NCBI GenBank assembly: GCA_964420405.1 | Contig: CAYQTL010000004.1 | Span: forward strand, 87,017-151,016 | DNA: 64,000 nucleotides | Direction: 5' to 3' | Origin: CAYQTL01 sp964420405 | Lineage (GTDB): Bacteria > Acidobacteriota > Thermoanaerobaculia > Thermoanaerobaculales > Sulfomarinibacteraceae | Part shown: positions 1-9,079 of the stretch, in pieces | How positions within the stretch are numbered: the first letter of the stretch is position 1 | Layout of the letters: each line of letters starts with the position of its first letter | Program-made: the position numbers and the translations under genes | Notes under the pieces: model-generated | The model's database searches: none | Seen by the model: only the letters and a program-made list of their open reading frames with translations | Told to the model about the DNA's origin: nothing

Positions 1-1
1 A

Positions 2-172
2 CGCCAGCTCCCGGCTGGCACCGGCAGCCGGCTTCGAGCTCGCGGGCATTGCAGGCCGTCGCGGGCTTCCGTAGCGCCACCTTCCAGGTGGCATGCCTCG
101 CAGGCCGCCGCAAGCTCTCGTAGCGCCACCTTCCAGGTGGCATGCCTCGCAGGCCGTCGCGGGCTCCCGCCT
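2..172. repeat. REP-like palindromic tandem repeat, about 49-bp unit
   Basis: Two near-identical palindromic copies lie at 71-97 and 120-147, with the core (bottom strand) GCCACC-TGGAA-GGTGGC followed by GCTACG. A degenerate copy lies at 2-20. The copies are separated by a conserved spacer rich in GCAGGCCG and CGCGGGCT, giving a period of 49 bp. The same family recurs in the opposite orientation at 63596-63672 with a changed stem, GCCGGC-TGGAA-GCCGGC. The stem therefore covaries while the TGGAA loop is kept. This looks like a REP-type element. No RAYT transposase is in the window. Confidence 0.7.
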
Positions 173-486
173 GTCGATGCACCGGGCTCGGGCGTCTGCG
201 TGCCGGCTGGCACCCCACCGGAGGGAGCGGTTGCGGTTGAGGCCACTGGGGGTCGAAGAGGGTGGGTGGGGTGGCCATCAACCGCCCGCTCATCCCGGGG
301 GGTCGCCGGGCGCGACGCGCACGAGCAGGCCGGCGCGCTCCAGGCAGCCGGGGCTGCGGGCTGCCGTCAGCGCCCCGCTCCGCGCCGCGCGCTGCAGTGG
401 TAGACTCCCCGTGCAGACGTGACACAGATCAGGACCTGCGCCCCGTCCACCGTCCGTCCCGGGACCGCCGCGGCGGAGCCCTCGCG
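173..486. other. Gene-free stretch upstream of the first kinase gene
   Basis: No reading frame here looks like a real protein; the open frames give Arg/Pro/Ala-rich products typical of GC-rich noncoding DNA. A TAGACT hexamer at 401-406 could be a -10 element for the gene starting at 487, which would leave a leader of roughly 75 nt. No good -35 box is visible. Confidence 0.4.
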
Positions 487-1974
487 ATGAAGCTGCTGCC
501 CCGGGTCGTCCTCGTCGACGACGATCCGCGGCGGTCCGAGGTGGTGTCGCTCGTGATCCGCGGAGCGTTCGGCGACGCGCCCCTGACCGTCGCCAGCGAC
601 GGCGTCGCCCTCGCCCGCCGCCTCCACGAGGCCGCGATCGGTCTCGTCCTGCTCCGCGCCGGCCTGGCCTGGGCGCCGGTGGACGAGGCTGCCGCGCTCC
701 TGCGCGAAGCGCACCCCGACGCGGCCCTCGTCGTGCTGCTCGACCGGCTCGGTGAGGATCAGGTGGACGCGGCCCTCCGCGCCGGCGCCGACGGCGTGGT
801 GTCCACCGACGGCGGCGGCCTCGCCCGGCTCCCGGAGGCGCTCCACACCGCCGTCTTCCGGGCCCGCCGACGGCGCCTCGCGGCCGGTCGTGACCACCCG
901 TACCGCAGCCTGTTCCGATCCATGTCGCACGGCGCGTTCCTGGCGGACCGAGACGGCATCGTCCTCGAAGCGAACCGGGCGGCGGCCACTCTGCTCGGCG
1001 TCGACGGGCCCGAGCGCCTCGCCCGGCACGCGATCGGCGACCTGCTCGACGACCCCGCCTGCCGGACGGCGTGGCGCGACGGTCTGGCCGGACCGGCGGG
1101 AGCGGTCGAGCTCGAGGTCGCGATGCGGGCGCCCGGAGGCCCGCCGGTGCGCGTCCGCCTGCACGCCTGGCGCGTACCGGCCGCGGCCGACGGCGAGGAC
1201 GCCGTCCACGGGACCCTCGAGGCCGCCGGACCGTCCGGATCGGAGCCGGTTGCCGGCCGGGACGACGGCCGCTCGTCAGCGGAGATCGAGCAGCTCGCCT
1301 CGGCCATCTCCCACGACCTGCGGCAGTCGCTGCGGGTCGTCGACCGGTCCCTGGAGCTGCTCACCGGGTCGGCCGGCGACCGTCTCGGGCAGGACGAGGT
1401 CCGGCACGTGGAGCGCGCGCGCTCCGCCGCCACCGACCTCGACCGGCTGCTGGAGGGGATCCTGCGGTGGGCGAGGCTGCCGTCGCCCGGCGAGGGTCTC
1501 GGTCCGGTGGCGCTCGACCGCGTCCTCGACCGGGTGCTCGAGAGGCTCGAGGCGGAGCGCCGGGAGCGCGCCGCCACCATCGCCCGCGAGCCGCTGCCGA
1601 CCGTCGCCGCCGACGAGAGCCAGATGGAGCTGCTGCTGCAGAACCTGCTCGACAACGCGCTCAAGTTCGGGGGTGACGAGCCGCCCAGGATCCACGTCTC
1701 GGCGCGCCGGGAGGACGGCGGCTGGAGGGTCTCGGTGGCGGACTCCGGCGTCGGTATCGAGCCCGCCGCCGCCGAGCGCGTGTTCGGGCTGTTCCAGCGC
1801 CAGGAGGGCTCACAGGAGACGCCGGGTCACGGCATCGGGCTCGCCGTCTGCCGCCGGATCGTCTCCGGACACGGCGGCCGGATCTGGGTCGAGTCGCGGC
1901 CCGGCGCCGGCGCGATCTTCCACTTCACGCTGCCCGACCGCGACGCGCCCGGCGCGGACGGAGGAGAGCCATGA
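487..1974 (+). CDS. Sensor histidine kinase with degenerate receiver and PAS domain
   Basis: This is a cytoplasmic histidine kinase of 495 residues. An N-terminal receiver-like domain (about 1-120) has the DDD acidic cluster (VVLVDDDP), but the phospho-acceptor position reads LVLLRAGL, with Arg57 where Asp is expected, so it probably cannot be phosphorylated. A PAS domain follows (about 138-250), then a HisKA-type dimerisation domain with the H-box ISHDLRQSL (His276) and a HATPase domain with N-box NLLDNALKF, DSGVGI and GHGIGLAV. No membrane segment is seen. I chose ATG 487 because similarity to the receiver fold begins just after it; longer upstream frames are junk. The stop overlaps the start of the next gene (ATGA), so the two are translationally coupled and the downstream receiver is the likely phosphorylation target. 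The H-box context resembles phytochrome-type kinases. Confidence 0.88.
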   Translation: MKLLPRVVLVDDDPRRSEVVSLVIRGAFGDAPLTVASDGVALARRLHEAAIGLVLLRAGLAWAPVDEAAALLREAHPDAALVVLLDRLGEDQVDAALRAGADGVVSTDGGGLARLPEALHTAVFRARRRRLAAGRDHPYRSLFRSMSHGAFLADRDGIVLEANRAAATLLGVDGPERLARHAIGDLLDDPACRTAWRDGLAGPAGAVELEVAMRAPGGPPVRVRLHAWRVPAAADGEDAVHGTLEAAGPSGSEPVAGRDDGRSSAEIEQLASAISHDLRQSLRVVDRSLELLTGSAGDRLGQDEVRHVERARSAATDLDRLLEGILRWARLPSPGEGLGPVALDRVLDRVLERLEAERRERAATIAREPLPTVAADESQMELLLQNLLDNALKFGGDEPPRIHVSARREDGGWRVSVADSGVGIEPAAAERVFGLFQRQEGSQETPGHGIGLAVCRRIVSGHGGRIWVESRPGAGAIFHFTLPDRDAPGADGGEP

Positions 1975-4070
1975 GCGAGCCGCTGCGGATCCTCCTGATC
2001 GAGGACAGGGCGACCGACGCCGACCTGATCCGGGCGGAGCTCCGCGCCGTGCGCCGGCCACGCGTCGAGACCGAGCACCGCACGAGCCTCGGCGCGGGTC
2101 TGAAACGCCTCGACGACGGCGGCGTCGACCTCGTTCTGCTCGACTTCTCGCTGCCGGACAGCGAGGGGCTCGGGACCTACCACCGGGTCCGCGACGCCCA
2201 CCCGGAGGTGCCGGTCATCGTCCTCACCGGCCTCGACGACGACGGCGTCGCCGCGGCGGCCGTCGGCGACGGCGCCCAGGACTACCTGGTCAAGCGCGAG
2301 ATGGACCACCGCGTGCTCGCCCGCGCGATCCGCTACGCCCTCGGCCGCCACCGGGCGGACGAGGCGCTGCGGCGCAGCGAGGAGCGGTACGCGCTCGCGG
2401 TCCGCGGCGCCAACGACGGCCTGTGGGACTGGGACGTGGCAGCCGGCCGGATCTACCTCTCGCCACGCTGGAAGCAGATGCTCGGCTACCGCCCCGACGA
2501 GCTCGACGATCGGCAGGACAGCTGGTTCGGCTGCGTCCATCCCGACGACGTGGGCGAGCTGCGCTCGGCGCTCGAGGTGCACTTCGCGGGCGCCGGCGAC
2601 CGGTTCGAGCGCGAGCACCGGATGCGCCGCAGGGACGGTGGCGACGTGTGGGTCCTCACCCGCGGAGTCGTGGTGCGGGACCCCGCGGGGCGTGTGACCC
2701 GCATGGCGGGCTCCATGACCGACGTCGACGCCCGCAAGCGGGCCGAGGCGAAGCTGGTCCACGACGCGTTCCACGACGCCCTCACCGGCCTCGCCAACCG
2801 GGCGCTGTTCGTCGACCGGATGGCGGTCGCCCAGGCGGCGTCGCTGCGCCGGTCGGGAGACCGGTTCGCGGTCCTCTTCCTCGACCTGGACCGTTTCAAG
2901 AACGTCAACGACAGCCTCGGCCACGTCGTCGGCGACCGTCTGCTGCAGGCGATCGCCGCCCGCCTCCTCGACCTGGTCCGCCCCGGCGACACGGTCGCAC
3001 GGCTCGGCGGCGACGAGTTCGCGGTCCTGGTCAACCGGATCGCCGATCCGTCCGACCCGATCCGGGTCGCGGAGCGGGTGCAGGACGTGCTCGCCGAGCC
3101 GTTCCAGACGGCGGGTCACGAGGTGTTCGTCACCGCCTCCATCGGCATCGCCTACGGCGGCGGCGACGACAGTCTGTCGCCCGAGTCGCTGCTGCGGGAC
3201 GCCGACATCGCCATGTACCGGGCCAAGGCCGCGGGCCGCGCCCAGTACGTGGTCTTCGACGACGAGATGCACCGCAGCGCGGTGCGGCTGCTGCGGCTGG
3301 AGACCGAGCTGCGGCGCGCGGTGGACACCGAGGCCTTCGTGATGCACTACCAGCCGATCGTCGACCTCGCCACCCACGAGATCGTCGGCTTCGAGGCGCT
3401 GGTGCGTTGGAACCACCCGGAGCGCGGGCTGGTGCCGCCGGCGGTGTTCATCGGCGTCGCAGAGGAGACCGGCCTGATCGTCCGGCTCGGCTGGTGGGTC
3501 CTCGAGCAGGCCTGCCGCCAGACCGTCGACTGGCAGCGACGCCACCCTTCGACGCCGCCCCTGTTCAGCAGCGTCAACTTCTCCGGCAAGCTGTTCGTCC
3601 AGCCGGACGTGGTCGAGCGCGTGACGGCGATTCTCGACGACACCGGCCTGCCGGCCACCAGCTTGCGGCTCGAGATCACCGAGAACGTGGTCCTCGACCA
3701 CGGTGACCGGGCGGTGACGCGCCTCGACGAGCTCCGGTCCCTCGGCGTGCAGCTGTCGGTGGACGACTTCGGCACCGGCTACTCGTCGCTCAGCTACCTG
3801 CAGCGGTTCCACTACGACTCGCTCAAGATCGACCGCTCGTTCGTCGCCCGCATCGGCTCGCCCAACGGCGAGTCCCAGGCGATCGTCGAGAGCATCCTCG
3901 CCCTCGCCGACTCCCTCGGAATCGGCGTTATCGCCGAGGGCGTCGAGACCGCCGAGCAGGCGGCCTGGCTGCGGAACCTGCGCTGTCCCCACGGCCAGGG
4001 TTTCTGGTTCGCCCGCCCGGTCGACGCCGACCGCGCCGAGGCGCTCCTTCGCACCGGCCTGCCGAGCTGA
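1971..4070 (+). CDS. Response regulator with PAS, GGDEF and EAL domains (c-di-GMP turnover)
   Basis: This 699-residue protein reads in order: receiver (1-125, phospho-acceptor Asp58 in LVLLDFSLPD, Lys in YLVKRE), PAS (about 140-255), GGDEF (about 265-425, intact G-G-D-E-F at 346-350) and EAL (about 440-690, GFEALVRW with Glu475, EITENVVL, DDFGTGYSSLSYL, IAEGVET). Both catalytic cores look intact, so it can in principle both make and degrade cyclic di-GMP. It starts inside the stop codon of the histidine kinase gene, so the kinase probably phosphorylates this receiver. Which activity dominates cannot be told from sequence. Confidence 0.93.
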   Translation: MSEPLRILLIEDRATDADLIRAELRAVRRPRVETEHRTSLGAGLKRLDDGGVDLVLLDFSLPDSEGLGTYHRVRDAHPEVPVIVLTGLDDDGVAAAAVGDGAQDYLVKREMDHRVLARAIRYALGRHRADEALRRSEERYALAVRGANDGLWDWDVAAGRIYLSPRWKQMLGYRPDELDDRQDSWFGCVHPDDVGELRSALEVHFAGAGDRFEREHRMRRRDGGDVWVLTRGVVVRDPAGRVTRMAGSMTDVDARKRAEAKLVHDAFHDALTGLANRALFVDRMAVAQAASLRRSGDRFAVLFLDLDRFKNVNDSLGHVVGDRLLQAIAARLLDLVRPGDTVARLGGDEFAVLVNRIADPSDPIRVAERVQDVLAEPFQTAGHEVFVTASIGIAYGGGDDSLSPESLLRDADIAMYRAKAAGRAQYVVFDDEMHRSAVRLLRLETELRRAVDTEAFVMHYQPIVDLATHEIVGFEALVRWNHPERGLVPPAVFIGVAEETGLIVRLGWWVLEQACRQTVDWQRRHPSTPPLFSSVNFSGKLFVQPDVVERVTAILDDTGLPATSLRLEITENVVLDHGDRAVTRLDELRSLGVQLSVDDFGTGYSSLSYLQRFHYDSLKIDRSFVARIGSPNGESQAIVESILALADSLGIGVIAEGVETAEQAAWLRNLRCPHGQGFWFARPVDADRAEALLRTGLPS

Positions 4071-4099
4071 GCACCCGACACGACGACAATCGCCGGCAT

Positions 4100-4435
4100 G
4101 ATCCGACCGGTGCCGCCGTCCTGGCTTCGGCGCACACCGATCGCCCTCCCGGACAGATCGCGGTCCACATCGAGGTCGCGACCTCCGAGGACCTCCTCTC
4201 GCTGCTCATCCACGACGCCGTCCACGCGCTCGTGCTCCGGGCTCTGCTGCCGCCGGGACGCGCCCCGTCGCGGTGGCTGGACGAGAGGTTCGCCGACGAC
4301 GTCGGCACCTCCACAGTGCGCACGCGCCGGCTCGAGCTGGGCGATCGCGCCGTCCCCCTGCCCGCTCGGCAGGTCGAACTCGGCGGCCGCCCACCGCACG
4401 TCGGCCGGCAGACCGGTATTCCACGGCGGCTCGAG
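4100..4435 (+). pseudogene. Possible remnant of an HExxH-type metallopeptidase
   Basis: One plus-strand frame has G/C at nearly every third position and reads like protein without a good start. It contains IHDAVHALV at about 4208, where an active gluzincin would have HExxH, and SRWLDERFADDVG at about 4271, where these peptidases have WLDEGFAEYV. Both catalytic motifs are altered and the frame runs on into unrelated sequence, so I read it as a decayed fragment. No partner gene is nearby. The stretch from 4436 to 4645 shows nothing recognisable. Confidence 0.35.
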
Positions 4436-4645
4436 GGCGTGTCGGGCCGCCGCCAGGTCGCCGAGGCGACCGCACACCGCCGTCGGTGCCCGACGGACAC
4501 GGGGATCCGGGGTGGAGGCGTCCCGCGTCGCGAGTCGAGCCACCCTCCTGCGCGCACGCTGCCAGCCTCCGCAGCTGCCGGCGTCACACGGCGGCGGGCG
4601 CCCGGGGGGTCCAACGCGGAATCCTCGGTGCCACGTCGCACGCCG

Positions 4646-4651
4646 TACAAT
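4646..4651 (+). promoter_or_regulatory. TACAAT -10-like element 7 nt before an ATG
   Basis: TACAAT ends 7 nt before ATG 4659 and no ribosome binding site lies between. A transcript from this hexamer would begin at or next to the start codon. An earlier in-frame ATG at 4650 overlaps the hexamer itself and is therefore a poorer start. No clear -35 box is seen. Confidence 0.5.
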
Positions 4652-4658
4652 GCCCCCC

Positions 4659-5495
4659 ATGACGCGAACCACCGAGATCGACGGCGTGACACTCCACCTC
4701 GCGCGGCCGGCCGCGCCGGCACCCGAGTGGGTCGGCCAGCGGGAGGTCCTGCTGCAGCTGCTGGCGGCCTGGACCTGCTTCTCCGAACGCGACCTGCCTC
4801 TCAACCCCCGGCTGCTCGGCAAGCCGGGGGTCGGCAAGACGACCCTCGCCTGCGCCGCGGCGCGGGAGCTCGGACGCGACACCTTCATCGTCCAGGCGAC
4901 GATGGACACCCGCCCCGAGGACCTGATCGTCACGCCGGTGCTCGACCCGTCGGGCGGCGTCCGCTACATGGCCTCGCCGCTCGTCACCGCGATGGTCACG
5001 GGCGGCGTCTGCATCCTCGACGAGGGCAACCGGATGTCGGAGAAGTCGTGGGCCTCCCTCGCACCCCTGCTCGACCACCGCCGCAGCGTCGAGTCGGTCG
5101 TCGCCGGGGTCACGGTCCACGCCGCCGACGACTTCCGGTTCGTCACCACCATGAACGAGGACGCCTCGACCTACGAGATCCCGGAGTACATCCACTCGCG
5201 GCTGATGCCGCAGATCACCATCGACTTCCCCGACGAGGACGAGGAGCGGGCGATCCTCGAGGCCCAGGTGCCGGACGCCGAGGCCGAGGTGCTCGACTAC
5301 GTGGCGGCGTTCCTCGTCGCGGCCCACGGCGCGGACCTGCGGTACTCGGTACGCGACGGCATCAACGTCGCCCGCTACGCCATGAAGCGGCTGCGCCGGG
5401 GCGAGGCGGCGACCGAGCTCGACGCCGTCGTCACCGCCCTCGAGCTCGCCCTCGGGGCCGATGAGGCGCAGCCGTTCCTGGAGCTGCTGCGGTGA
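4659..5495 (+). CDS. MoxR-type AAA+ ATPase
   Basis: This 278-residue AAA+ ATPase of the MoxR/RavA class has Walker A GKPGVGKT (about 52-59), Walker B VCILDEGNRM (about 116-125), sensor 1 FVTTMNED and an arginine-finger-like HSRLMPQ. The small helical lid follows (DEDEERAIL onward). MoxR ATPases usually act as chaperones that load or remodel a partner encoded next door, often a von Willebrand factor A protein. Here the next gene begins 25 nt downstream and encodes a different large protein. The start is set by the TACAAT element just upstream. Confidence 0.85.
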   Translation: MTRTTEIDGVTLHLARPAAPAPEWVGQREVLLQLLAAWTCFSERDLPLNPRLLGKPGVGKTTLACAAARELGRDTFIVQATMDTRPEDLIVTPVLDPSGGVRYMASPLVTAMVTGGVCILDEGNRMSEKSWASLAPLLDHRRSVESVVAGVTVHAADDFRFVTTMNEDASTYEIPEYIHSRLMPQITIDFPDEDEERAILEAQVPDAEAEVLDYVAAFLVAAHGADLRYSVRDGINVARYAMKRLRRGEAATELDAVVTALELALGADEAQPFLELLR

Positions 5496-5520
5496 CCGGC
5501 CGGCGCGGTCCGGAGCGGCG

Positions 5521-7512
5521 GTGAACGACCTCGACCTCGAGGCCGTCGCACCGGCGGCGACCCCGGGGATCCGGATCGTCCCCGTGCTGCACGAGCGGGT
5601 CGACCTGGCGGCCCTGGTCCGCGCGGTCCTCGAGGCCGTCGACCCGGCCGCGGTCGCCGTCGAGCTGCCCACGACCCTCGCCGACGCGGCGGCCCGCGCG
5701 GTGGCGCGGCTGCCGAAGCTGTCGGCGGTGGTGGCCGAGCCCGAAGGGGACGACGCCCTGGTGTGGGTGGTCTCCCCCGGCGACCCGCTGGTGGAGGCGA
5801 TGCGCTGGGCGGCCGAGCGCGACCGCACGGTGGTTCCCGTCGACCCCGACGTGGCCTACCACCACCGCCACCGCGACCCGCTGCCGGACCCGCACGTGCT
5901 GTGGACGCTCGGCCCGGCCCGCTGGGCCGCCACCGTCCGCGCCGCCGCCGGGCGGCGGCCGCCGTCCGACGCCGACCGGCTCCGCGAGCAGGGGATGGCG
6001 CACCACCTCCGCGAGGCCGCGGAACGGACCGACGGGACGATCGTCGCGCTCGTCGGCGCGGCCCACGCCGACCGGGTCGCCGCCGCCCTCTCCGGCCCGA
6101 CCGCGCCGCCGCTGGCGCGGGTCCGGCGGTCGAGCGTGCTGCTGCGCCACGTCCATCCCGACAGCCTCACCGCGCTCATGCCCGACCCGCCCCTCGCCCA
6201 CGCCGTCTGGGAGGTGATCCGGGACGGCGCCGTGCCGGAGGAGGTGGCGGTGGGCGACGCGGTCGCCCCGCGGATGGAGCTGGTCCGGCACGGCCTCACC
6301 GTCATCGCCGGCGGCTTCGACGAGGACCGCGCCGCGCGCCGTCGCGCGCTGGTCGACTTCGCCGCCCACCACGCCGCGCGTCGGGCCTGGGGCGGCCGGC
6401 CCGCCCCGGATCGCGCCGCCCTGTCGCGCGCCGTGTGGCGTCTCGGCGCGGCGTCGTATGCCGAGCAGACGCGGGAGGAGACGGCGCCGTGGCAGCACCG
6501 GCTGTTCTTCGACGTCGCCCGGCGCTACGCCCGCATCCAGGGCCAGCTCGTCCCGGGCCTGTACGAGCTGGTGATGGCCGCCCGGGGCTGTGCGGACGAC
6601 AACCTCGCGTGGGAGGTGTTCGACACCGCCCGCTGCTACCCCTGGCAGCAGGAGCGGGCCGAGATCGAGACCGCGCGGATCGACGGCGACATGCTCGACC
6701 TCGGCACCCGCGCGATCCGGTTCCGGCGCCGGTTCTTCCGCGTCAAGCAGCGGCCGGTTCGGGTACCGGTCCGCCAGCGGCCCGAGGCCGACGATCCCCG
6801 CGACTGGCTCGAGGGGTTCGAGGGCGGGATGCTGTGCTCCTACCCGCCCGAGGACGTGGTGATCGAGGACTACGGCCGGTTCCTGCAGCGCAAGGCGGTG
6901 TCGGTGCTGTCGGCGGAGCGGACGCGCTCGGAGCCGTTCTCGACCTCGATGCTCGACGGGCTCGACCTTCGGGAGACCCTCGCCCACTGGTACGAGGGGC
7001 GCCCGTGGGTGCGCGAGCTCGGCCGCGTGGCCGGCGACGCCGGCTCGGTGGTCGTGATCTTCGACGAGGATCCCGGCGGCGACCTCTTCCCGTACCTGAT
7101 GTCGTGGCTCGGGGAGCACGACCAGGAGTCGGACATGGCGTTCTACGCCACCGACCCGACGCGGCAGATCGTCGGCCCCGGCATCATGCGGGCGACCCAC
7201 GGCGGGTTCATGCTGACCTACCCGCCCGGGCGGCTCTTCGACGTCTGGCGCGACCCCGACTACCGGGAGGCACGATCCAAGTCCGAGGTCCTGCTGCTGG
7301 CCGCGATCGACTACAGCACCGAGAAGCTCGTGGTGCACGTCGCCGCCGCGCCGCCCCCCGAGCGCGTCAAGGCCCACGCCGCCCGCCAGCGCAAGCGGAT
7401 CGTCCACATCCCCGTCGGCAGCCTCTCCCCCGTCACCCTGAAGAGGATCCGCGTCCTCCACATCCTCGCCGGTCACGACAAGCGCGCCGTCGCGCGGGAC
7501 TACGTGTGGTAG
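5521..7512 (+). CDS. Large protein of unknown function coupled to MoxR ATPase
   Basis: This 663-residue soluble protein starts at GTG 5521 behind a GGAG box. The N-terminal part (about 1-200) has the feel of the TraB/ChaN/DUF5682 group: a predicted strand IRIVPVLH, then DPAAVAVELPTTL, and later a conserved-looking IVALVGAAHADRV. I could not place the C-terminal half in a family; it contains VVVIFDEDPGGDLF and ends in basic and aromatic residues. There is no signal peptide or membrane segment. Being directly behind the MoxR gene, it is the likely client or effector of that ATPase. No VWA-domain gene follows, which is unusual for a MoxR locus. Confidence 0.7.
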   Translation: MNDLDLEAVAPAATPGIRIVPVLHERVDLAALVRAVLEAVDPAAVAVELPTTLADAAARAVARLPKLSAVVAEPEGDDALVWVVSPGDPLVEAMRWAAERDRTVVPVDPDVAYHHRHRDPLPDPHVLWTLGPARWAATVRAAAGRRPPSDADRLREQGMAHHLREAAERTDGTIVALVGAAHADRVAAALSGPTAPPLARVRRSSVLLRHVHPDSLTALMPDPPLAHAVWEVIRDGAVPEEVAVGDAVAPRMELVRHGLTVIAGGFDEDRAARRRALVDFAAHHAARRAWGGRPAPDRAALSRAVWRLGAASYAEQTREETAPWQHRLFFDVARRYARIQGQLVPGLYELVMAARGCADDNLAWEVFDTARCYPWQQERAEIETARIDGDMLDLGTRAIRFRRRFFRVKQRPVRVPVRQRPEADDPRDWLEGFEGGMLCSYPPEDVVIEDYGRFLQRKAVSVLSAERTRSEPFSTSMLDGLDLRETLAHWYEGRPWVRELGRVAGDAGSVVVIFDEDPGGDLFPYLMSWLGEHDQESDMAFYATDPTRQIVGPGIMRATHGGFMLTYPPGRLFDVWRDPDYREARSKSEVLLLAAIDYSTEKLVVHVAAAPPPERVKAHAARQRKRIVHIPVGSLSPVTLKRIRVLHILAGHDKRAVARDYVW

Positions 7513-7546
7513 GAAGACCCAGATCCCCCCTGCGCCGTACGACCGT

Positions 7547-7581
7547 CCGATCCCGTTCCCGATCCCGATCCCGTTCCCGAT
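7547..7581. repeat. Hexameric tract, class A (GATCCC/GTTCCC)
   Basis: About six consecutive 6-bp units alternate CCGATC and CCGTTC between the convergent ends of the 663-residue protein gene and the lipoprotein gene. The tract is intergenic, and the 6-bp period with variation at two positions is the same as in the other class A tracts. Confidence 0.75.
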
Positions 7582-7686
7582 GGGCGTGACGGTCGCGACC
7601 TCGGCCCGAAGCGGGAGTCGTACCCCGCCAAGCGCATCGAGGTGCTCGCGCGGTGGGTCGGCGAACGGTGCGCCTCACCCCTCCCC

Positions 7687-8928
7687 CTACAGCGACGTCT
7701 CGCGGGAACCGGGATAGACATCGAAGGGAGCGCGGTCGCCGAGGGGCTCGCCGGCTGCCATCCGCTCGGCGGCGTCGAGGAAGAACTCCCGCTCGCCGTC
7801 CCGGGCGGTCTCGACGGCGCGGCGCTGGATCTCGAGGGCCTCGTCCACGTCGCCGCGGAGGTACAGAATCCGGCCGAGTGTGTCGGCGATGTCGGGATCC
7901 CGCTCGCGGTCCCACGCCGCCCGCGCCATCTCGAGCGCCAGGTCGAGGTCGGTGCGGGCGAGGTACAGCTGCCACGCGCCCTGGTTGAGCTGGTCGGCCG
8001 TCAGACGGTCGCAGGCGCCCGCGAACCACTCGCGGTAGGCCCGTGCCGCCAGCTCGTAGTGGCCGTTGCGAAATGCGAAGTCCGCCACACCGCCGACATC
8101 CTCCAGCGGGATGTCGCCCTCCCGGTAGGGCGTGAGCAACGCCGCCGCGTCGTCGCGCCGCGCCTGGCGCAGCCGGGCCGCCTGGGCGGCCGGGGGCAGC
8201 TCGGCGAGGCCGTCCTCGACCGCCCCCCGGAGGTGGTCGAGCCCGGCGGCGTCGGGCAGCGCCGGGGGAGCGTCGAGGCCGTCCCGGTACAGCCGCCCCA
8301 CCCGTTCGTACACCCGCTCGAGGAGCGCACTCCGGGCCTCGAACATGAGCTTGCGGCAGACACCCTCCCGGTGGCCGCTCGAGGACCTGTGGTACGCCTC
8401 GACCCGCTCGATCGCGCTCTCGGGATCAGCCCGCTCCAACAGGCCCTCGACCGCCCGACGGACGGCGTCGGCGTCGGCGGGGTCCTCGGCCAGCTCCTCG
8501 AGGCACGCGACGAAGGTGTCGCCGGCGCGGATCCGGCGGATGTCGGCGACGAAGTCGTCCGGCGGTCTGTAGCCGACGATCCGGTCCACCTCGCGGCCGT
8601 CGGCGTCGGTGAACACCACCGTCGGGTAGCTCACCACGTCGAACCGCCGCGCCAGCTCGCGCCCCTCGTTCTCGGCGTCCTGCTCGATCGCCACCAGGCC
8701 GTCGATCTCGCGCCGCACCTCGTCACTGGCGAGGGTGTCGGCCTCCAGCCGCCGGCACCATGAGCACCACTCGGTGGTGAACTGGACCATCACGAGGGTG
8801 CCCCGTGCGGCAGCCTCCGCGCGAGCCTTCTCGAAGTCGCCGTCGTAGTAGAGGTCTCCGGCTCCCCGGCAGGCCGCCAGCACCCCAGCCGCCGCGAGGG
8901 CGGCCCCGACCGCGATCGTCCTGTTCAC
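7687..8928 (-). CDS. Thioredoxin-like lipoprotein with TPR-like C-terminus
   Basis: The 413-residue protein starts at GTG 8928 behind GGGAGG. It has a signal peptide with a lipobox ending LAAC (lipidated Cys20), so it is expected to be membrane-anchored. Residues 40-140 form a thioredoxin fold with the redox motif WCSWC (Cys55, Cys58) and the cis-proline region SYPTVVF. The rest is helical and TPR-like, with units such as NGHYELAARAYREW and GDVDEALEIQRRAV. It is probably a periplasmic disulphide reductase or scaffold. It is the last gene of the minus-strand ABC export cluster, but 151 bp separate it from the permease, so it may be transcribed separately. Confidence 0.82.
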   Translation of the reverse strand: MNRTIAVGAALAAAGVLAACRGAGDLYYDGDFEKARAEAAARGTLVMVQFTTEWCSWCRRLEADTLASDEVRREIDGLVAIEQDAENEGRELARRFDVVSYPTVVFTDADGREVDRIVGYRPPDDFVADIRRIRAGDTFVACLEELAEDPADADAVRRAVEGLLERADPESAIERVEAYHRSSSGHREGVCRKLMFEARSALLERVYERVGRLYRDGLDAPPALPDAAGLDHLRGAVEDGLAELPPAAQAARLRQARRDDAAALLTPYREGDIPLEDVGGVADFAFRNGHYELAARAYREWFAGACDRLTADQLNQGAWQLYLARTDLDLALEMARAAWDRERDPDIADTLGRILYLRGDVDEALEIQRRAVETARDGEREFFLDAAERMAAGEPLGDRAPFDVYPGSRETSL

Positions 8929-9079
8929 CCGGTACCTCCCTGACGCCCCCGGAGCGAGCCCGCGCCACCGCCAGCGGGGCGCAGTCGGTCCGCACTCCCG
9001 GAGGTACGTCGCGTCCCGCGGGGAGTTGCGCGCCACCCGAAGGGCCCAACCGCGACCGCCGGTCGGGCGTTCCCGTGAC

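Noticed and set aside
2..172. CRISPR array suggested by evenly spaced palindromic repeats at both ends of the window
   Set aside because: Only two clear copies per site, the spacers are themselves near-identical, and no cas gene is present. REP-like elements explain it better.
93..422. A 109-codon frame at the left edge
   Set aside because: Begins within the palindromic repeats; Arg/Pro/Ala-rich with no recognisable fold.
752..3706. A 984-codon plus-strand frame overlapping the first two signalling genes
   Set aside because: Ser/Arg/Pro-rich out-of-phase reading of clear kinase and GGDEF-EAL genes.
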